In this document: positions 20,728-30,398 of the stretch, piece after piece
Numbering within the stretch: the first letter of the stretch is position 1
Layout of the letters: every line of letters begins with the position of its first letter
Assembly: GCA_030220185.1 (NCBI GenBank)
Contig: JASPKZ010003845.1
Location: 2,551,501 to 2,615,500 of the forward strand
DNA: 64,000 bases
Source of the DNA: Diploptera punctata
Taxonomy: Eukaryota > Arthropoda > Insecta > Blattodea > Blaberidae
Direction of reading: 5' to 3'
Position numbers and translations under genes: made by a program
Notes under the pieces: model-generated
The model's database searches: none
What the model was told of the DNA's origin: nothing
Seen by the model: the letters and a program-made list of their open reading frames with translations, nothing else

Positions 20728-21621
20728 CGAGGGTGAATCAAATATAAACCGGAATTATTGTTTACAATTTTATTGAATTAACAAAAAAATACAAAACCAC
20801 CACCTCATTTTTCTACATAGTCTCCTGCATTTCCAACAAACTTTTGCCATCGAGTTGGCAACTTTTTGATGCCGTCCTTGGAGAATGAGGGATGACGTGT
20901 AGTCAGCCAGTTGCGCACGAACTCCTCTACTGCTGCATTGTCACCAAACAGCCTTCCTCCCAGTCTTCTTTCAGTGGCCCAAACAAATGGTAGTCACAGG
21001 GTGACAAATCTGGACTATAAGGAGGATGTTCCAGAGGTGTCCAATGCATGTTCAATTTTTTTTTTTGTTCCTGGCTGAGGAGCCGAGGAACCCACCTGGC
21101 AGACAATTTTCGGAATTTGAGTCCATCACTGATGATGGCTTGAACACTTCCGAAGCTTATTCCAACGTGTGAAGCAATTTCAGAAATTGTTACGCGCCGA
21201 TCCTCCTCAATAAGGTCCCGTACAGCACGAATGTTGTCTGCAGTGATTCTTGTTCGTTGCCGTCTTTGGGGGGGGCTCATTTTCCACTGAATCCCGGCCC
21301 GCTAACATTTTTTTGCGCCAATCATACACCTGCGTCTTCGAAAGGGTTGCTTCCCCGAACTGAGCATGGAGCCTTTTCAAAATTTCAGAAGGTTTAGTCC
21401 TTCTTTCGCCAAAAACTTAATAATAATGCGTTACGCAACAGACGTGTGTACCTCTTGCTCGCTCATGGCGTACTGAAGCAAGCGGCCGCTCTTCGGAGTG
21501 CGACACATCAAGATCCCTACTCCAGACACCCTCCACAAACTTCCCCTCCAAACCGCAACCTTTGCAGTTCGCTACCAGAGCCTGCATATACAAATTCCGG
21601 TTTGTATTTGATCCACCCTCC
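20728..21621 (-). mobile_element. Internally deleted mariner transposon
   Basis: The TIRs start CGAGGGTGAATCAAATATAA on the left, with a diverged inverse at 21594-21621 (TTCCGGTTTGTATTTGATCC then ACCCTC), flanked by TA. At 894 bp it is shorter than the usual 1.3 kb. It lies within a LINE remnant. Confidence 0.85.
20927..21420 (-). pseudogene. Mariner transposase, catalytic core deleted
   Basis: The N-terminal part, in frames upstream of 21300, reads FLAKEGL..SEILKRLHAQFGE with TQVYDWRKKM (first HTH). The block at 20927-21280 continues with TADNIRAVRDLIEEDRRVTI and ISEIASHVGISFGSVQAIIS (second HTH). It then jumps from LLSQEQKKKLNMHW straight to EHPPYSPDLSPCDYHLFGPL, so the segment holding the first two catalytic aspartates is missing. 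It cannot transpose by itself. Confidence 0.8.
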
Positions 21622-22057
21622 TAGAAAACAAGCCAACAAGCTGTTAGCAGTAGGAATGGATTTTTGGAGGCGATCGACAAGAATTTCAAGGAGGGATAAG
21701 GTCAGAAATAGCTCAATAAGGGAAATTATGCAAGTTGAAAAAACATTAGGAAAAATAGAAGAAAAACGTTTGAAATGGTATGGACACCTCATTTGAACGG
21801 AAGAAAAGAGAATACCAAAGAAGATCCTTAATCGGAAAGATAATGGAAGAAGTGGAAGAGGCAGGCCTAGAGAAGGGTGGATGGACTGAAGAGAAGTATG
21901 GGAGCTAGAGATTTGAGGGAAAAAGGTGCTTTAGACAGGAACCTCTGGCGACAAATCACTTTGGGTTGAAGGAGAAATACTGTATTGTGGAATATTTCTA
22001 AAAAAAATAATATAATGATAGTTTATTTTACTGATTGAGTTAAGACCGTAAAGTCTC

Positions 22058-22085
22058 TCTCTCTCTCTCTCTTTTTTTTTTTTTT
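22058..22085. repeat. (CT)n plus T-run
   Basis: TCTCTCTCTCTC is followed by about 13 T. Confidence 0.9.
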
Positions 22086-22154
22086 ACTTCACCAGGGTTA
22101 AATTATACGGCTATAAGAATTACGAAGTATCTACATCTTCATTGATAATAAAAT

Positions 22155-22291
22155 GTTAAGATATTAAAATAAGTACCTGATATATCAGTCATGCTCAGCT
22201 AAAATGAATTAACTAATTGAAGTTTTTCAAACAGAAATTAATTTAAGTTGAGGACGACTGATATATCAGGTACTTATTTTAATATTTTAAC
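22155..22291. repeat. 137-bp inverted repeat
   Basis: GTTAAGATATTAAAATAAGT and ACCTGATATATCAGTC on the left are mirrored by GACTGATATATCAGGT and ACTTATTTTAATATTTTAAC on the right. The centre is near 22223. A related half occurs near 30445-30515. Confidence 0.85.
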
Positions 22292-22565
22292 GTATTACAT
22301 AACCCCAACGGTGATTTATAATACATTTTAGAAGTATTGATTGATTAATAATACATAATATGCATATGCTACACATAATAGACTACAGATGACAAGGAAA
22401 TAACAAGAACTATTCAAATTAATAATAATAATAATAACAATAGTAATAATAACAATAACAACCTGTAATTAAATAAAATAATTGGCTTGGTGAAGAAATG
22501 TCAATATATAAAAGAATAATAAAAATATACGTACATCATGGTTATATACTTACTATATTCTCTAA

Positions 22566-22917
22566 GTCCACCGCTGTGGTCTCGAGGTAGCGTGCTGCCT
22601 TGTCACGCAGCGGGCCCGGGTTCGATCCCCGGTCGGGGCAGTTTTTCTGGGTGAGGTTTTTATCGGGGTTTTTCCTCACCTGTAAGACAAATGTCAGGAA
22701 AACTTTAAGGCCCAAACGGTCCCCGAAATCATATGGCCATCATCTTCATCATCATCATCCTTATCATTATCATCATCACCATCATCCTTCACCGGTGTGG
22801 AAAGCAACGGGAAGCTACCACACCTACACAATTCCCTAGTAAAGCTGCAAGCATAGCATGAAAATGCTATGATTGCAGTGAAAGATCTGCCTTCGGGCAG
22901 AATTACTATGGATGGAT
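22566..22917 (+). mobile_element. SINE-C, full-length reference copy (tRNA-Asp-like head)
   Basis: The head runs from TCCACCGCTGTGGTCTCGAG to CCCGGGTTCGATCCCCGG. The anticodon-loop position reads TTGTCAC, suggesting tRNA-Asp origin. The body has GGGTGAGGTTTTTATCGGGG, a variable CATCATC run and CACCGGTGTGGAAAGC. The 3' end has two hairpins (22845-22878 with GAAA loop, 22886-22901 with TTCG loop) and ends TACTATGGATGGA. ATATTCTC flanks both ends as a short target-site duplication. It would be transcribed by Pol III and mobilised by a LINE. Confidence 0.9.
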
Positions 22918-22979
22918 ATTCTCGAAGGAAATATTTAGTGATTTTTAGGGAGGACTCTTATCCCCTCATGGGAATGAAC

Positions 22980-23102
22980 GGGTATATGCTTTGAGAATAA
23001 AGTGCTTGGATCAAAGAGAGACGAACAAACAAGTGGATGGAGAAAATAACAGTGAGCTACCTGATCTTCATGGAAAGCCAGATGAAGTAACAGTTAAATC
23101 TC
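22980..23102 (+). pseudogene. RTE-clade LINE tail fragment
   Basis: It carries the nucleotide block for FENKVLRKF...QREMN (GAATAAAGTGCTTGGATCAA) and TGGAAAGCCAGAT. No intact frame remains. Confidence 0.65.
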
Positions 23103-23469
23103 AATCAACATTGAGTATTAAATTGCTGCTTCTTCTTTTTCTACTTGTTTGTGTTCTTCGTGGAGTAGGTCTAATTACCGTCTTTTTTTAACAGTGCTTG
23201 TCTACAGTTATGAAGGAAATGATAAACTCTCCTGTCATCCTTTTGGAAGTCTCCCAACGATTTCGGAGTGTCTATTTTCCCAGTTGTGGCGATTATTGCG
23301 TAGAATCAAAATTAAATACATATCATTTGGAAATTAATTACAATTTTGAGGAGGAATCCTAATCTGGATATGATAATACTGATTAATTTTTTGGTTTTGC
23401 TTACCTTAATGAAATAATACAAATACATTGATAAATGCTAATCTTCTTATTGCTATAAAATGCGAAGTT

Positions 23470-23845
23470 TTGAGGTTGGGGGCATGGAAGGCGGAGTTAC
23501 GTTTTGATCTCCTCTTGATATCTCAAAATTGATTTCAAGCAGATATATCCGGTTTTCAAAAAAACCTCAATTACAAACTTAGAAATGTCACTATGGGCTA
23601 CATACTAATCTAATTGTAGGCCTAATGCGTATAAACGTTGCCCCGATGTAATTATGTGAGATAAATGATTACATAATACCTGAAGAGTCCTTAAAGCTAA
23701 ATTTGTTATTAATTCCAGACCAAGGGAGATCACAGGATTAATTCCCTTTAATGAAAAATTCTTGTCTTTTGACTGGGAATCGAATCCAGGACCTCATGAA
23801 CTATATTAAAAAGCTTTGATCACAAGAACATGAGGCTGGGCAAAT
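23470..23845 (-). mobile_element. SINE-G copy, diverged
   Basis: The minus-strand head has GGTCCTGGATTCGATTCCCA (B box GGATTCGATTCC); the 3' part is the ACTCCGCCTTCCATGCCCCC block. The middle is diverged, with an insertion. Confidence 0.6.
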
Positions 23846-24999
23846 TCATTTTTAAAATATTAAATATTTAATTGTGAAAATCTCATATGTTTGTAAGTAT
23901 AACAGTTTCCTGTAGAAGCATAGTATTTATTTCAGGAAGTCAATGCAAGTACATATGTTATACACGGTACCCCGCTAAATGATAGCTTTCTTGTTAGAAA
24001 TCAACCTCTTTAATTAACGACAAGCTGCATTATGTTGTTCTCTCACTGGGAATACTTTATTACATTTCAACTTGTTCTTATTTCTTGCATTTCTAATGAT
24101 AACCCACTGTTTTCTTATGCACTTTTATGGTTGTGTAAAATCATCTACAAGAAAACTATTTCACGGTCTGATATGCACTTTTTTAACTTCATACAAAAAA
24201 GTAAATACTAATGAAGAAGTCTTGTACGGTATTTTGTTGTAAAATTTATCGGCACAAAATTGTTGTCGGGAATTGCTCTCTCTTATTTTGAACTCATTTC
24301 ATGCAAATTGAGCCATTATATAGATGTTACTCTAATACATTTTTTCTTGTGGGCGTTGGAGGTCTTCAGGAGGGCGGTAGAAGGCTCATAGAAAATTGGG
24401 GGCGTTGAGGCGGTCTAGGAAAGGTGACGGCTGATAAATCTGAAATTTTAAAGTAAAATTATATAATTAATGTGTTTTTAAAATAGTAAATAAGTATTAA
24501 CATATTTTGGTTTATATTATTATTTCCTAATGTATTTATTTACTTTCTTCATTTAATATTAATCTGTTGTATAATGTTTTGTTTTTTAATCATTCCCCTT
24601 TGCTTTAATTCTGTGTGTGTCAGAGTGCGCTTTTTTTTAAACTTTCTCCTAAATTTGTAGTGTTTTATATTACTTCCTAATGGCTTTAATTACAATCTTC
24701 AGTCTGGTATTAATCTATTATAAATTGTTTTCTATACGGTATTTCCTTTGTATAATTTTTAATTGTTTTATGTGCAAGAATGTATTTTGTCTTGAATTGC
24801 CTATTATATATTTTTTCTCCTCCCCCTTTAAATAAAACTTTGCAATGTTTATATTCATGTATTATTTCTGTAACTGAACTGCGTCCAAACACGAGCACTG
24901 GCTCTTTCGGGTGTCAATACTGCGGAAAACATTTATTTGTGAATAAAAATTTAATCTACTTTTTATATAAGATACTTAGGATAGGACAATTTTTAAGAC
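23846..24999. other. No recognised feature
   Basis: About 1.1 kb of AT-rich, non-coding DNA. A GC-richer patch at 24350-24440 has no recognisable identity. The 113-codon frame at 24780-25121 is unsupported. Confidence 0.45.
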
Positions 25000-25697
25000 G
25001 ACTATTTAACTCATGCCCCAAATGGGAGTCAATGACCAATCATATTTCAATGATTTTTGATTTGCAACTAATCACAATCGTTTTTCACCTTGATTTTATC
25101 AGTTTAATTTTATCATTTTAAAATGAAGCTCATCCTTTCTAACATTCTGAATAGGTCATAGCATTATTTTACAGTGACTGCATGTGACTACCAGATTGTA
25201 TATATAGTGCACGAATGTTAACACATAGTGCTTGAGGGATATAATGTAAAAACAATTGTAGCAATTGATTATACCACCAAAAAAAAACACTGTTTGCACT
25301 TTCTTAAACGTATTATTTCCCAGGAATTTACGTTCCAGAAAAATATAATTGACGTATTTACATCATAGGACATCAGAAATTAATTAATAACCTATAATGT
25401 TGGTTATAAATTTCTCCACTAGGGTTCATTCTTACAATATTGTGCTCATTTGGCAATAAATAATATGATCTGATTGCAGTGATGAATAAATGAAGCATAA
25501 CAATCGTTTCTCGCTTGTTTTCAAACATCGCCGTTTACATTAAATATATAGCCTACATATTTTAAAATAACTATAGTTAAATAATTATTTGTGAGTAAAC
25601 AGCTTAATTTTATTTGTTAAATAATCCTAACAAATACCATTCTTGATTTGCAAACTCTCTAGATAAATTGGAAATCACTCCTGGCATGACTTATAAT
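25000..25697 (+). repeat. Unknown dispersed repeat, copy 1 of 2
   Basis: It shares long blocks in the same order and orientation with 51318-52045: TTTAACTCATGCCCCAAATG, TTTCTCCACTAGGG, TTTTCAAACATCGCCGTTTA and AATCCTAACAAATACC. There is no coding frame, tRNA head or visible TIR. The family is unknown to me. Confidence 0.75.
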
Positions 25698-26576
25698 TGA
25701 AATTGCTGTTTTTTTAGAACGCATCTAAAAAATAGCAATTTCAGTTATTATTTTAAAGTGACAAGTTTAACAATTTTGGGGATCGTTAGAAATCTTTTGA
25801 TTCTCAAAATGAACGATGGGCGATATACGTTTGAGAAGGTATGCTTTAATGGATACATAATAACAGGTATATTCAGCCTGCAGTGAGATTTAAGTTTTTA
25901 ATTATTTTCAAAAATAAATTATTCTGTAGTGATAAGAATATAGGCTTAAGTCTCGTAGACAGCAATAGGTCATATAGGGTAGGGTTGCTATTGTTGGGTT
26001 GGCTCCTTTGATGAGCCATTCTGTCTATATCTTTACATATGTTAACAATTAGCATACTCTAGTAGCTTTTTTTTTGTGGTGCTAAAAAATCACTGTCTTA
26101 GATGGTAGTTGTTCCTGTAACTATAAGGCAACGGTAGAGAAGTATTATTTTCATATATTTCTGTAATTTGCTAAGGTTAATTAAATTATCAAATCAATGA
26201 AAAGTTAACAGTGATTGCATTTCTACGAATGGCGTTTGTAACAGAGATAAATGTGTGTTTAGAATGTTTATATAACTTTTGTATGAACGAAGTTAGGCCT
26301 ATATCTGTGTGAAACAGCTAGTGGCTTGTTGTCTTCAATGAGCCATGTTGAGTCTCCGTGGTGTTTCATTGTTAGCTGCAATTATTGCCTAACGGATATA
26401 AATTTCATACTCTATTACCTTTTTGTTAAATTTTAAGTCTTAAAACAATTTTCAATATATATTTTTCATTTAATATTTTGTTAAGAAAACTATTTTATTT
26501 ACCTTTTGCCAAAGATGGACTCCACTTGTGAATACTTTACTCTTAAAAATGTAGCGGACAACATATTTGATTATTA
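25698..26576. other. No recognised feature
   Basis: AT-rich; TAGGCCTA octamer at 26294. No repeat or gene was identified. Confidence 0.45.
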
Positions 26577-26960
26577 TGTCCACCGCTGTGGTCTCGGGGT
26601 AGCGTGTTGCCTTGTCACGCAGCGGGCCCGGGTTCGATCCCCGGTCGGGACAGTTTTTCTGGGTGAGGTTTTTATCGGGGTTTTTCCTCGCCTGTAAGAC
26701 AAATGTCAGGAAAACTTTTAAGGCCCAAACTGTCCCCGAAATCATATGGCCATCGCAATCATCATTCATATTCATCTTAGGATTAGGGACTCTCCTGGCG
26801 CACCACTATCATCATCATCGCCCATCATATCATAGGGGCAACGTAACCCCGCCTTCCAGGCGCCCCAACCTCAGAAGTGGGTTACAATTACGCCATGCCA
26901 GGAGAGAAACCAGGAATGTCGAAAGACAAACCTGGGGCATGTGTAAAAAAAACATATTTG
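26577..26960 (+). mobile_element. Chimeric SINE: SINE-C head fused to SINE-G-like tail
   Basis: Bases 26577-26765 match the SINE-C head and body (GGGCCCGGGTTCGATCCCCG, GGGTGAGGTTTTTATCGGGG). From about 26810 the sequence is the SINE-G 3' block (CGCCTTCCAGGCGCCCCAAC, GCCAGGAGAGAAACCAGG) instead of the SINE-C hairpin tail. Confidence 0.75.
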
Positions 26961-27139
26961 ATTATATAATTAGTATATTGAATCAATATTGTGGAACGCA
27001 ATCAAGGAGCTGGGATTCATCATTGGGCCGATTACATTTATTTTTATTTTTTAAATATATTACAAATCATAGACGCTTAAATTTTTGTTTTTAACAAATA
27101 GTAACACGGAATGCAATATTTAAATTTAATATTTAAGAA

Positions 27140-27300
27140 ACATGTATGTATGTATTCCATCATATCATCGGGGTAACATAATTCCACCTTCCAGGTGCCC
27201 CAACCTAAGAAATGGATTACAATTCCGCTAGTGCCAGGAGAGAAAGCCAGGAATGTCATAAAATACAATCTGATCGCATTAGACAAAAAAAAGTATATAG
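27140..27300 (+). mobile_element. SINE-G 3' fragment
   Basis: It contains CCACCTTCCAGGTGCCCCAA, AGAAATGGATTACAATTCCG and ends in an AAAAAAA run, the reverse complement of 19750-19880. Confidence 0.75.
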
Positions 27301-27351
27301 GCCTATAGGACATTTTCTTTAAGTGGCCCATTGATATTCCTTTCCCTAACA

Positions 27352-27507
27352 CAAATGGGGAATGAAAGAGGCCCACAGAAACGTATTATATGAAAACCAG
27401 AGGGAAAGCGTCCAGCGTGTAAGAATATACGAAGCCTATATTAGTTTAGGATGTATGGGGGATTTATGTACGCGCCGTTACAAACATCTAACTGTGAGTC
27501 AATTACT
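27352..27507 (+). pseudogene. RTE-clade LINE 3' fragment, degenerate
   Basis: It carries AAACCAGAGGGAAAGCGTCC and GTGGATTTATG-like remnants of the tail, ending near a GTGAGTCAATTAC terminus. Confidence 0.6.
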
Positions 27508-27594
27508 CGTAATAACCATGTTTGAAGTAACAAGAGCCTAAATGAGGAGTTAAGTGAAGTTTAGCAATAGTGAACAACGCCATAAAATACAAAT

Positions 27595-27775
27595 AATTAA
27601 TAATAATGATAATGATAATAATAATCCTTATACTTTATTTAAGCTGGCAAAGTTAAGCCATAATGCCTTCTCTACCACTCGACCAGCAAATGATAAAATC
27701 ATACGAAAATTAAAAACTTATTGCAATTTTAAAATATTGTTAAAATATAGACTAAACAAAGCAGAATGAGGATAT
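27595..27775 (+). repeat. Repeat fragment following (AAT)n-like array
   Basis: A degenerate (AAT)n is followed by TTTATTTAAGCTGGCAAAGT and AGCCATAATGCCTTCTCTAC. A close relative (GGCAGAGTTAAGGCTATAAG) follows another (AAT)n at 51125-51220. It is probably the tail of an unidentified retroelement. Confidence 0.5.
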
Positions 27776-27965
27776 GGTCTAATACTAGCTAACAATAACA
27801 AAACATGGGATAGAAATAAAATAAAATAAGGAAAGCAAATAGATTGGAAGCAGCTGAGATGAGATTTTAACAAGTTTAGTAGGATACACTCTGCTGGATA
27901 AGAAAATAAATTAAGATATAAGAAAGGATCTAAATATTTTCAAACTTACAGACCGAATAATTAAA

Positions 27966-28415
27966 TATATATTAGCTAGAAATGTTCTATTTTGGTATCG
28001 TTATGTAGATGATGTCATAGCAGGCTTCACAGGAACCAAAAGACAATTGAATTCCTTTTTAAATTTTATTAATAACATTCACAGAAGTATTAATTTCACA
28101 ATAGAATTAGAAACAAATAATAGTATAAATTTCTTGGATTTATCAATAAAACACATTGATAATAAGTTTGAGTTTGGTATCTTTCACAAACCATCTCATA
28201 CTGATACCACTATTCATAGTTCTTCTCTTCACCCATATACTCATAAGATGGCAGCCTTTAATAGTTACATTCATAGACTTTTAAATATCCCTCTTTCACC
28301 CTTGGAATATAATAATGAATTGAATATTATTAAACAATTGGCTGTTAATAATGGCTACGACCCTGAAATTATAGAATGTTTAATTAAGAAAGGTTCATTA
28401 CAAAAAAGCAATTAA
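27966..28415 (+). pseudogene. PLE reverse transcriptase, C-terminal palm and thumb
   Basis: The frame reads NVLFWYRYVDDVIAGFTGTK, with the catalytic YVDD at 28002-28013. It continues through INFLDLSIKHIDNKFEFGIF, HKPSHTDTTIHSSSLHP and YIHRLLNIPLSPLEYNNELN, conserved in Penelope-family RTs. It stops at 28415, where a frame change separates it from the linker. N-terminal fingers are absent. The enzyme would reverse-transcribe the element; this copy is inactive. Confidence 0.85.
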
Positions 28416-28601
28416 CAAAGTTTTTCCTTCACCCAAAGAAAACATAAAGAAATATGTCGTAATGTCATACATAGGCCCACTTTCAAATAAAATATCTAAA
28501 CACTTTAAAAAGTTGCACATTAATGTGGCATTTAAAACTAATAAAACTCTACAAAATGTAAATAAAAACAATAAAACCAAAACAAAAAAGAAAAATTATC
28601 A

Positions 28602-28913
28602 GGTGTATATAAATTGAAGTGTGACACATGTGACAATGTCTATATAGGACAAACTGGTAGACCTTTTATCTCTCGGATAAAGGAACACATGAGAGCATAT
28701 AACAGAAATTTAGAAAATTCAAAATATGCTAACCACTTATTCCAATTTAATCATTGTTTCGATCCAAATTTTGAAATTTTACATATTTGTGATAAGGGTA
28801 AGAAGTTAGATCTTTTGGAGGCTGTAGAAATTAATAAATTTAAAAGTAGTAAAAACCTGTTAAATTCTCAACTTGATTTGAATGAATCCCCTTTGTTAAA
28901 TTTAAAAATTTAA
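28602..28913 (+). pseudogene. PLE GIY-YIG endonuclease domain
   Basis: GVYKLKCDTCDNVYIGQTGR supplies the GIY and YIG motifs, followed by ISRIKEHMRAY (arginine after the YIG), KYANHLFQFNHCFD and LLEAVEINKF with the catalytic glutamate region. The stop is at 28911-28913. This nuclease nicks target DNA for PLE insertion. The linker upstream (about 28420-28600, KKYVVMSYIGPLSNKISKHF) is open in a neighbouring frame, so the domain is separated from the RT only by small indels. Confidence 0.85.
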
Positions 28914-28961
28914 ATAAATATTGTTGTATTGTTGCTTAGATCAGTTGGAACACAATTCATA

Positions 28962-29012
28962 ATTTGTTAACATGTCTGAAGAAGGTACAGTGTACCGAAA
29001 CAGCTGTCACTG
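28962..29012 (+). ncRNA. Candidate hammerhead ribozyme motif at PLE 3' end
   Basis: CTGAAGA is at 28976-28982 and GAAAC at 28997-29001. Between them GGTAC-AGT-GTACC makes a perfect 5-bp stem II. GAAAC continues into ACAGCTGT, a palindromic stem III, followed by the classical cleavage triplet GTC. Stem I pairing is weak here (two pairs, then mismatches). PLEs are known to carry hammerhead motifs in their terminal repeats, which supports the reading. Confidence 0.55.
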
Positions 29013-29024
29013 AATTATATAATA

Positions 29025-29589
29025 CTTACTTACTTACTTACTCACTGGCACTATCGAACCCGTAGGTTCATGGCCGCGCGGACATAAGCTCTCCATACAT
29101 CCCTATCCTGAGCTAATGCTTTCCAATCATTCCCTGTATAATCTATTTCCCTCAAATCATAGTTAATGTTATTCTCCCACCTCATTCTTGGTCTACCAAG
29201 CGGGCGTCTTCCCTCTGGCTTTCCTACAAGAAGCTTCCATGCAAGTCTTTCACTCCCCATACGTGCGACATGTCCTGCCCATCGCAGTCTACGAGACTTA
29301 ACTGTTAACTTTGGCATGGGTTCCCTGAAGTAGTCCCCGCCCGGAGATCCGAACGGGGGACTATTTGACCTCCGGAAAATTTTACCCCAGTTGAACCCAT
29401 GTCCGCATTTCTTGACGGTTGTATTTTTACGGTGAAGGATCGTCACTCCTTCGACCAAGGTACTTTTTTCGTCTGGCTTATCACCTTCGACTTGTCCGGC
29501 ATGGGTAACCCTATCGGCAGCAATGCTACCGCCGGCATAGCTCTCAGGATCATTTAAGCACGCAAGCCATGTAAAGATACCATGGAGGG
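29025..29589 (-). mobile_element. RTE-derived retroposon (5' module plus RTE 3' tail) with 13-bp TSD
   Basis: GAATTATATAATA flanks the insertion exactly (29012-29024 and 29590-29602). On the minus strand the unit opens at 29589 with a module encoding THAGQVEGDKPDEKSTLVEG, KKCGHGFNWGKIFRRSNSPP and GSPGGDYFREPMPKL. At about 29316 it passes in frame into the RTE tail (TVKSRRLRWAGHVARMGSER ... AYVRAAMNLRVR). It ends in the (TTAC)n tail at 29025-29043. The EN and RT domains are absent, so it moved in trans. Confidence 0.85.
29051..29458 (-). pseudogene. Open frame across RTE 5' module and tail
   Basis: 135 codons stay open through the junction. The tail shows RRLRWAGHVARMGSERLAWK, GKPEGRRPLGRPRMRWENN and DWKALAQDRDVWRAYVRAAM. 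There is no catalytic motif. It is the best-preserved copy of the RTE C-terminal tail here, but I do not consider it a functional gene. Confidence 0.6.
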
Positions 29590-29694
29590 GAATTATATAA
29601 TAAATATGAAAATCAAATAAAACTACGTTTTATTTTTATTTAATTAATAAATATGGATTTTCATCAAGTAAACACCAACTCAATTGATTATTAA

Positions 29695-29890
29695 ATGTAG
29701 GAACGCCTGGAAAGAACTTGTTCATAGAATGCCAGAAGAAATATTTCCAAAATTATTGTTAAATTATAAACCACACTGAAGGAGAAATGTTGGACGCCCA
29801 CACAGAAGATGGTCTGAACAATTTTAACAATTCTAGCTTTCATGAAACCGGAACGAGCCAACAGGCTTAATCCCTGGATAATGATGATGA
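29695..29890 (+). pseudogene. Non-RTE LINE C-terminal remnant
   Basis: RNAWKELVHRMPEEIFPKLL, then NYKPH with a stop, then RRNVGRPHRRWSEQF and a GLIPG end. It is related to the 15130-15335 fragment. Confidence 0.65.
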
Positions 29891-29934
29891 AGCAAATAAT
29901 AGAGATGGAAATAATTCCTAATGACCGTGAAGAT

Positions 29935-30130
29935 ATGCGCTAAAATGAATAATATATCAAACGAATAAAATTTTCACATAAATTTATACAGAATAGACAA
30001 AATGAAAACTACCTGGCCAAATTCAGATATCAAAATTCCATCCTTCAGGGAGAAGAAATGTAAGAAGACCGAGAAAGAGACTTCAGTGAGACAGAAACAT
30101 GCAGAAGAGTCTCATTTGTTATAAGTGGAG
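29935..30130 (+). pseudogene. Non-RTE LINE C-terminal remnant, degenerate
   Basis: Frames resembling the post-RT tail (NRQNENYLAKF, ILQGEEM, then VGRPRKRLQ-like). Evidence is weak but in keeping with the neighbouring fragment. Confidence 0.45.
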
Positions 30131-30398
30131 GAATTCATTAGTCTAAACTTGATCTAAACTACGATTAAAAATATGTATCTGAAATTTGTAAAGAAATAGA
30201 AAGGCCCAGAAAACTTTGACATACTTCAGTCAACTGTCATGATAAAATCTCATTTGCAATCTGGCTGACCAGGGCGTATCCCTTACTCTGCATTGATTTA
30301 ATTCGCAAGCAAGACGAAATAATACATGCTTAAAGGCGACACATGCGCCTTCCTATACGCATATAGGGTATATACCATAACTCCATGTTGCGACCGGC

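Larger units (their letters stand above)
20683..21985 (+). pseudogene. Non-RTE LINE tail remnant split by a mariner insertion
   Basis: Bases 20683-20727 encode ILYGSETWIVS. The continuation resumes at 21622 with QANKLLAVGMDFWRRSTRIS, RRDKVRN, IEEKRLKWYGHLI and RGRPREGW in shifted frames. Together these are a standard LINE post-RT tail. The mariner at 20728-21621 sits exactly in the gap. Confidence 0.8.
27955..29660 (+). mobile_element. Penelope-like element (PLE), 5'-truncated and interrupted
   Basis: An RT core fragment (YVDD box), a linker and a C-terminal GIY-YIG endonuclease domain lie in order on the plus strand, an arrangement specific to Penelope-like retroelements. The 3' end carries a hammerhead-like core at 28976-29001. 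The terminal block AATAAATATGAAAATCAAAT is displaced to 29602 onward by a 565-bp RTE-derived insertion. Everything upstream of the RT palm is missing. Confidence 0.85.

Noticed and set aside
26470..26775. 101-codon minus frame containing DRGSNPGPLRDKATR
   Set aside because: This is the antisense translation of the SINE-C tRNA-like head, a common false ORF in SINE-rich genomes.
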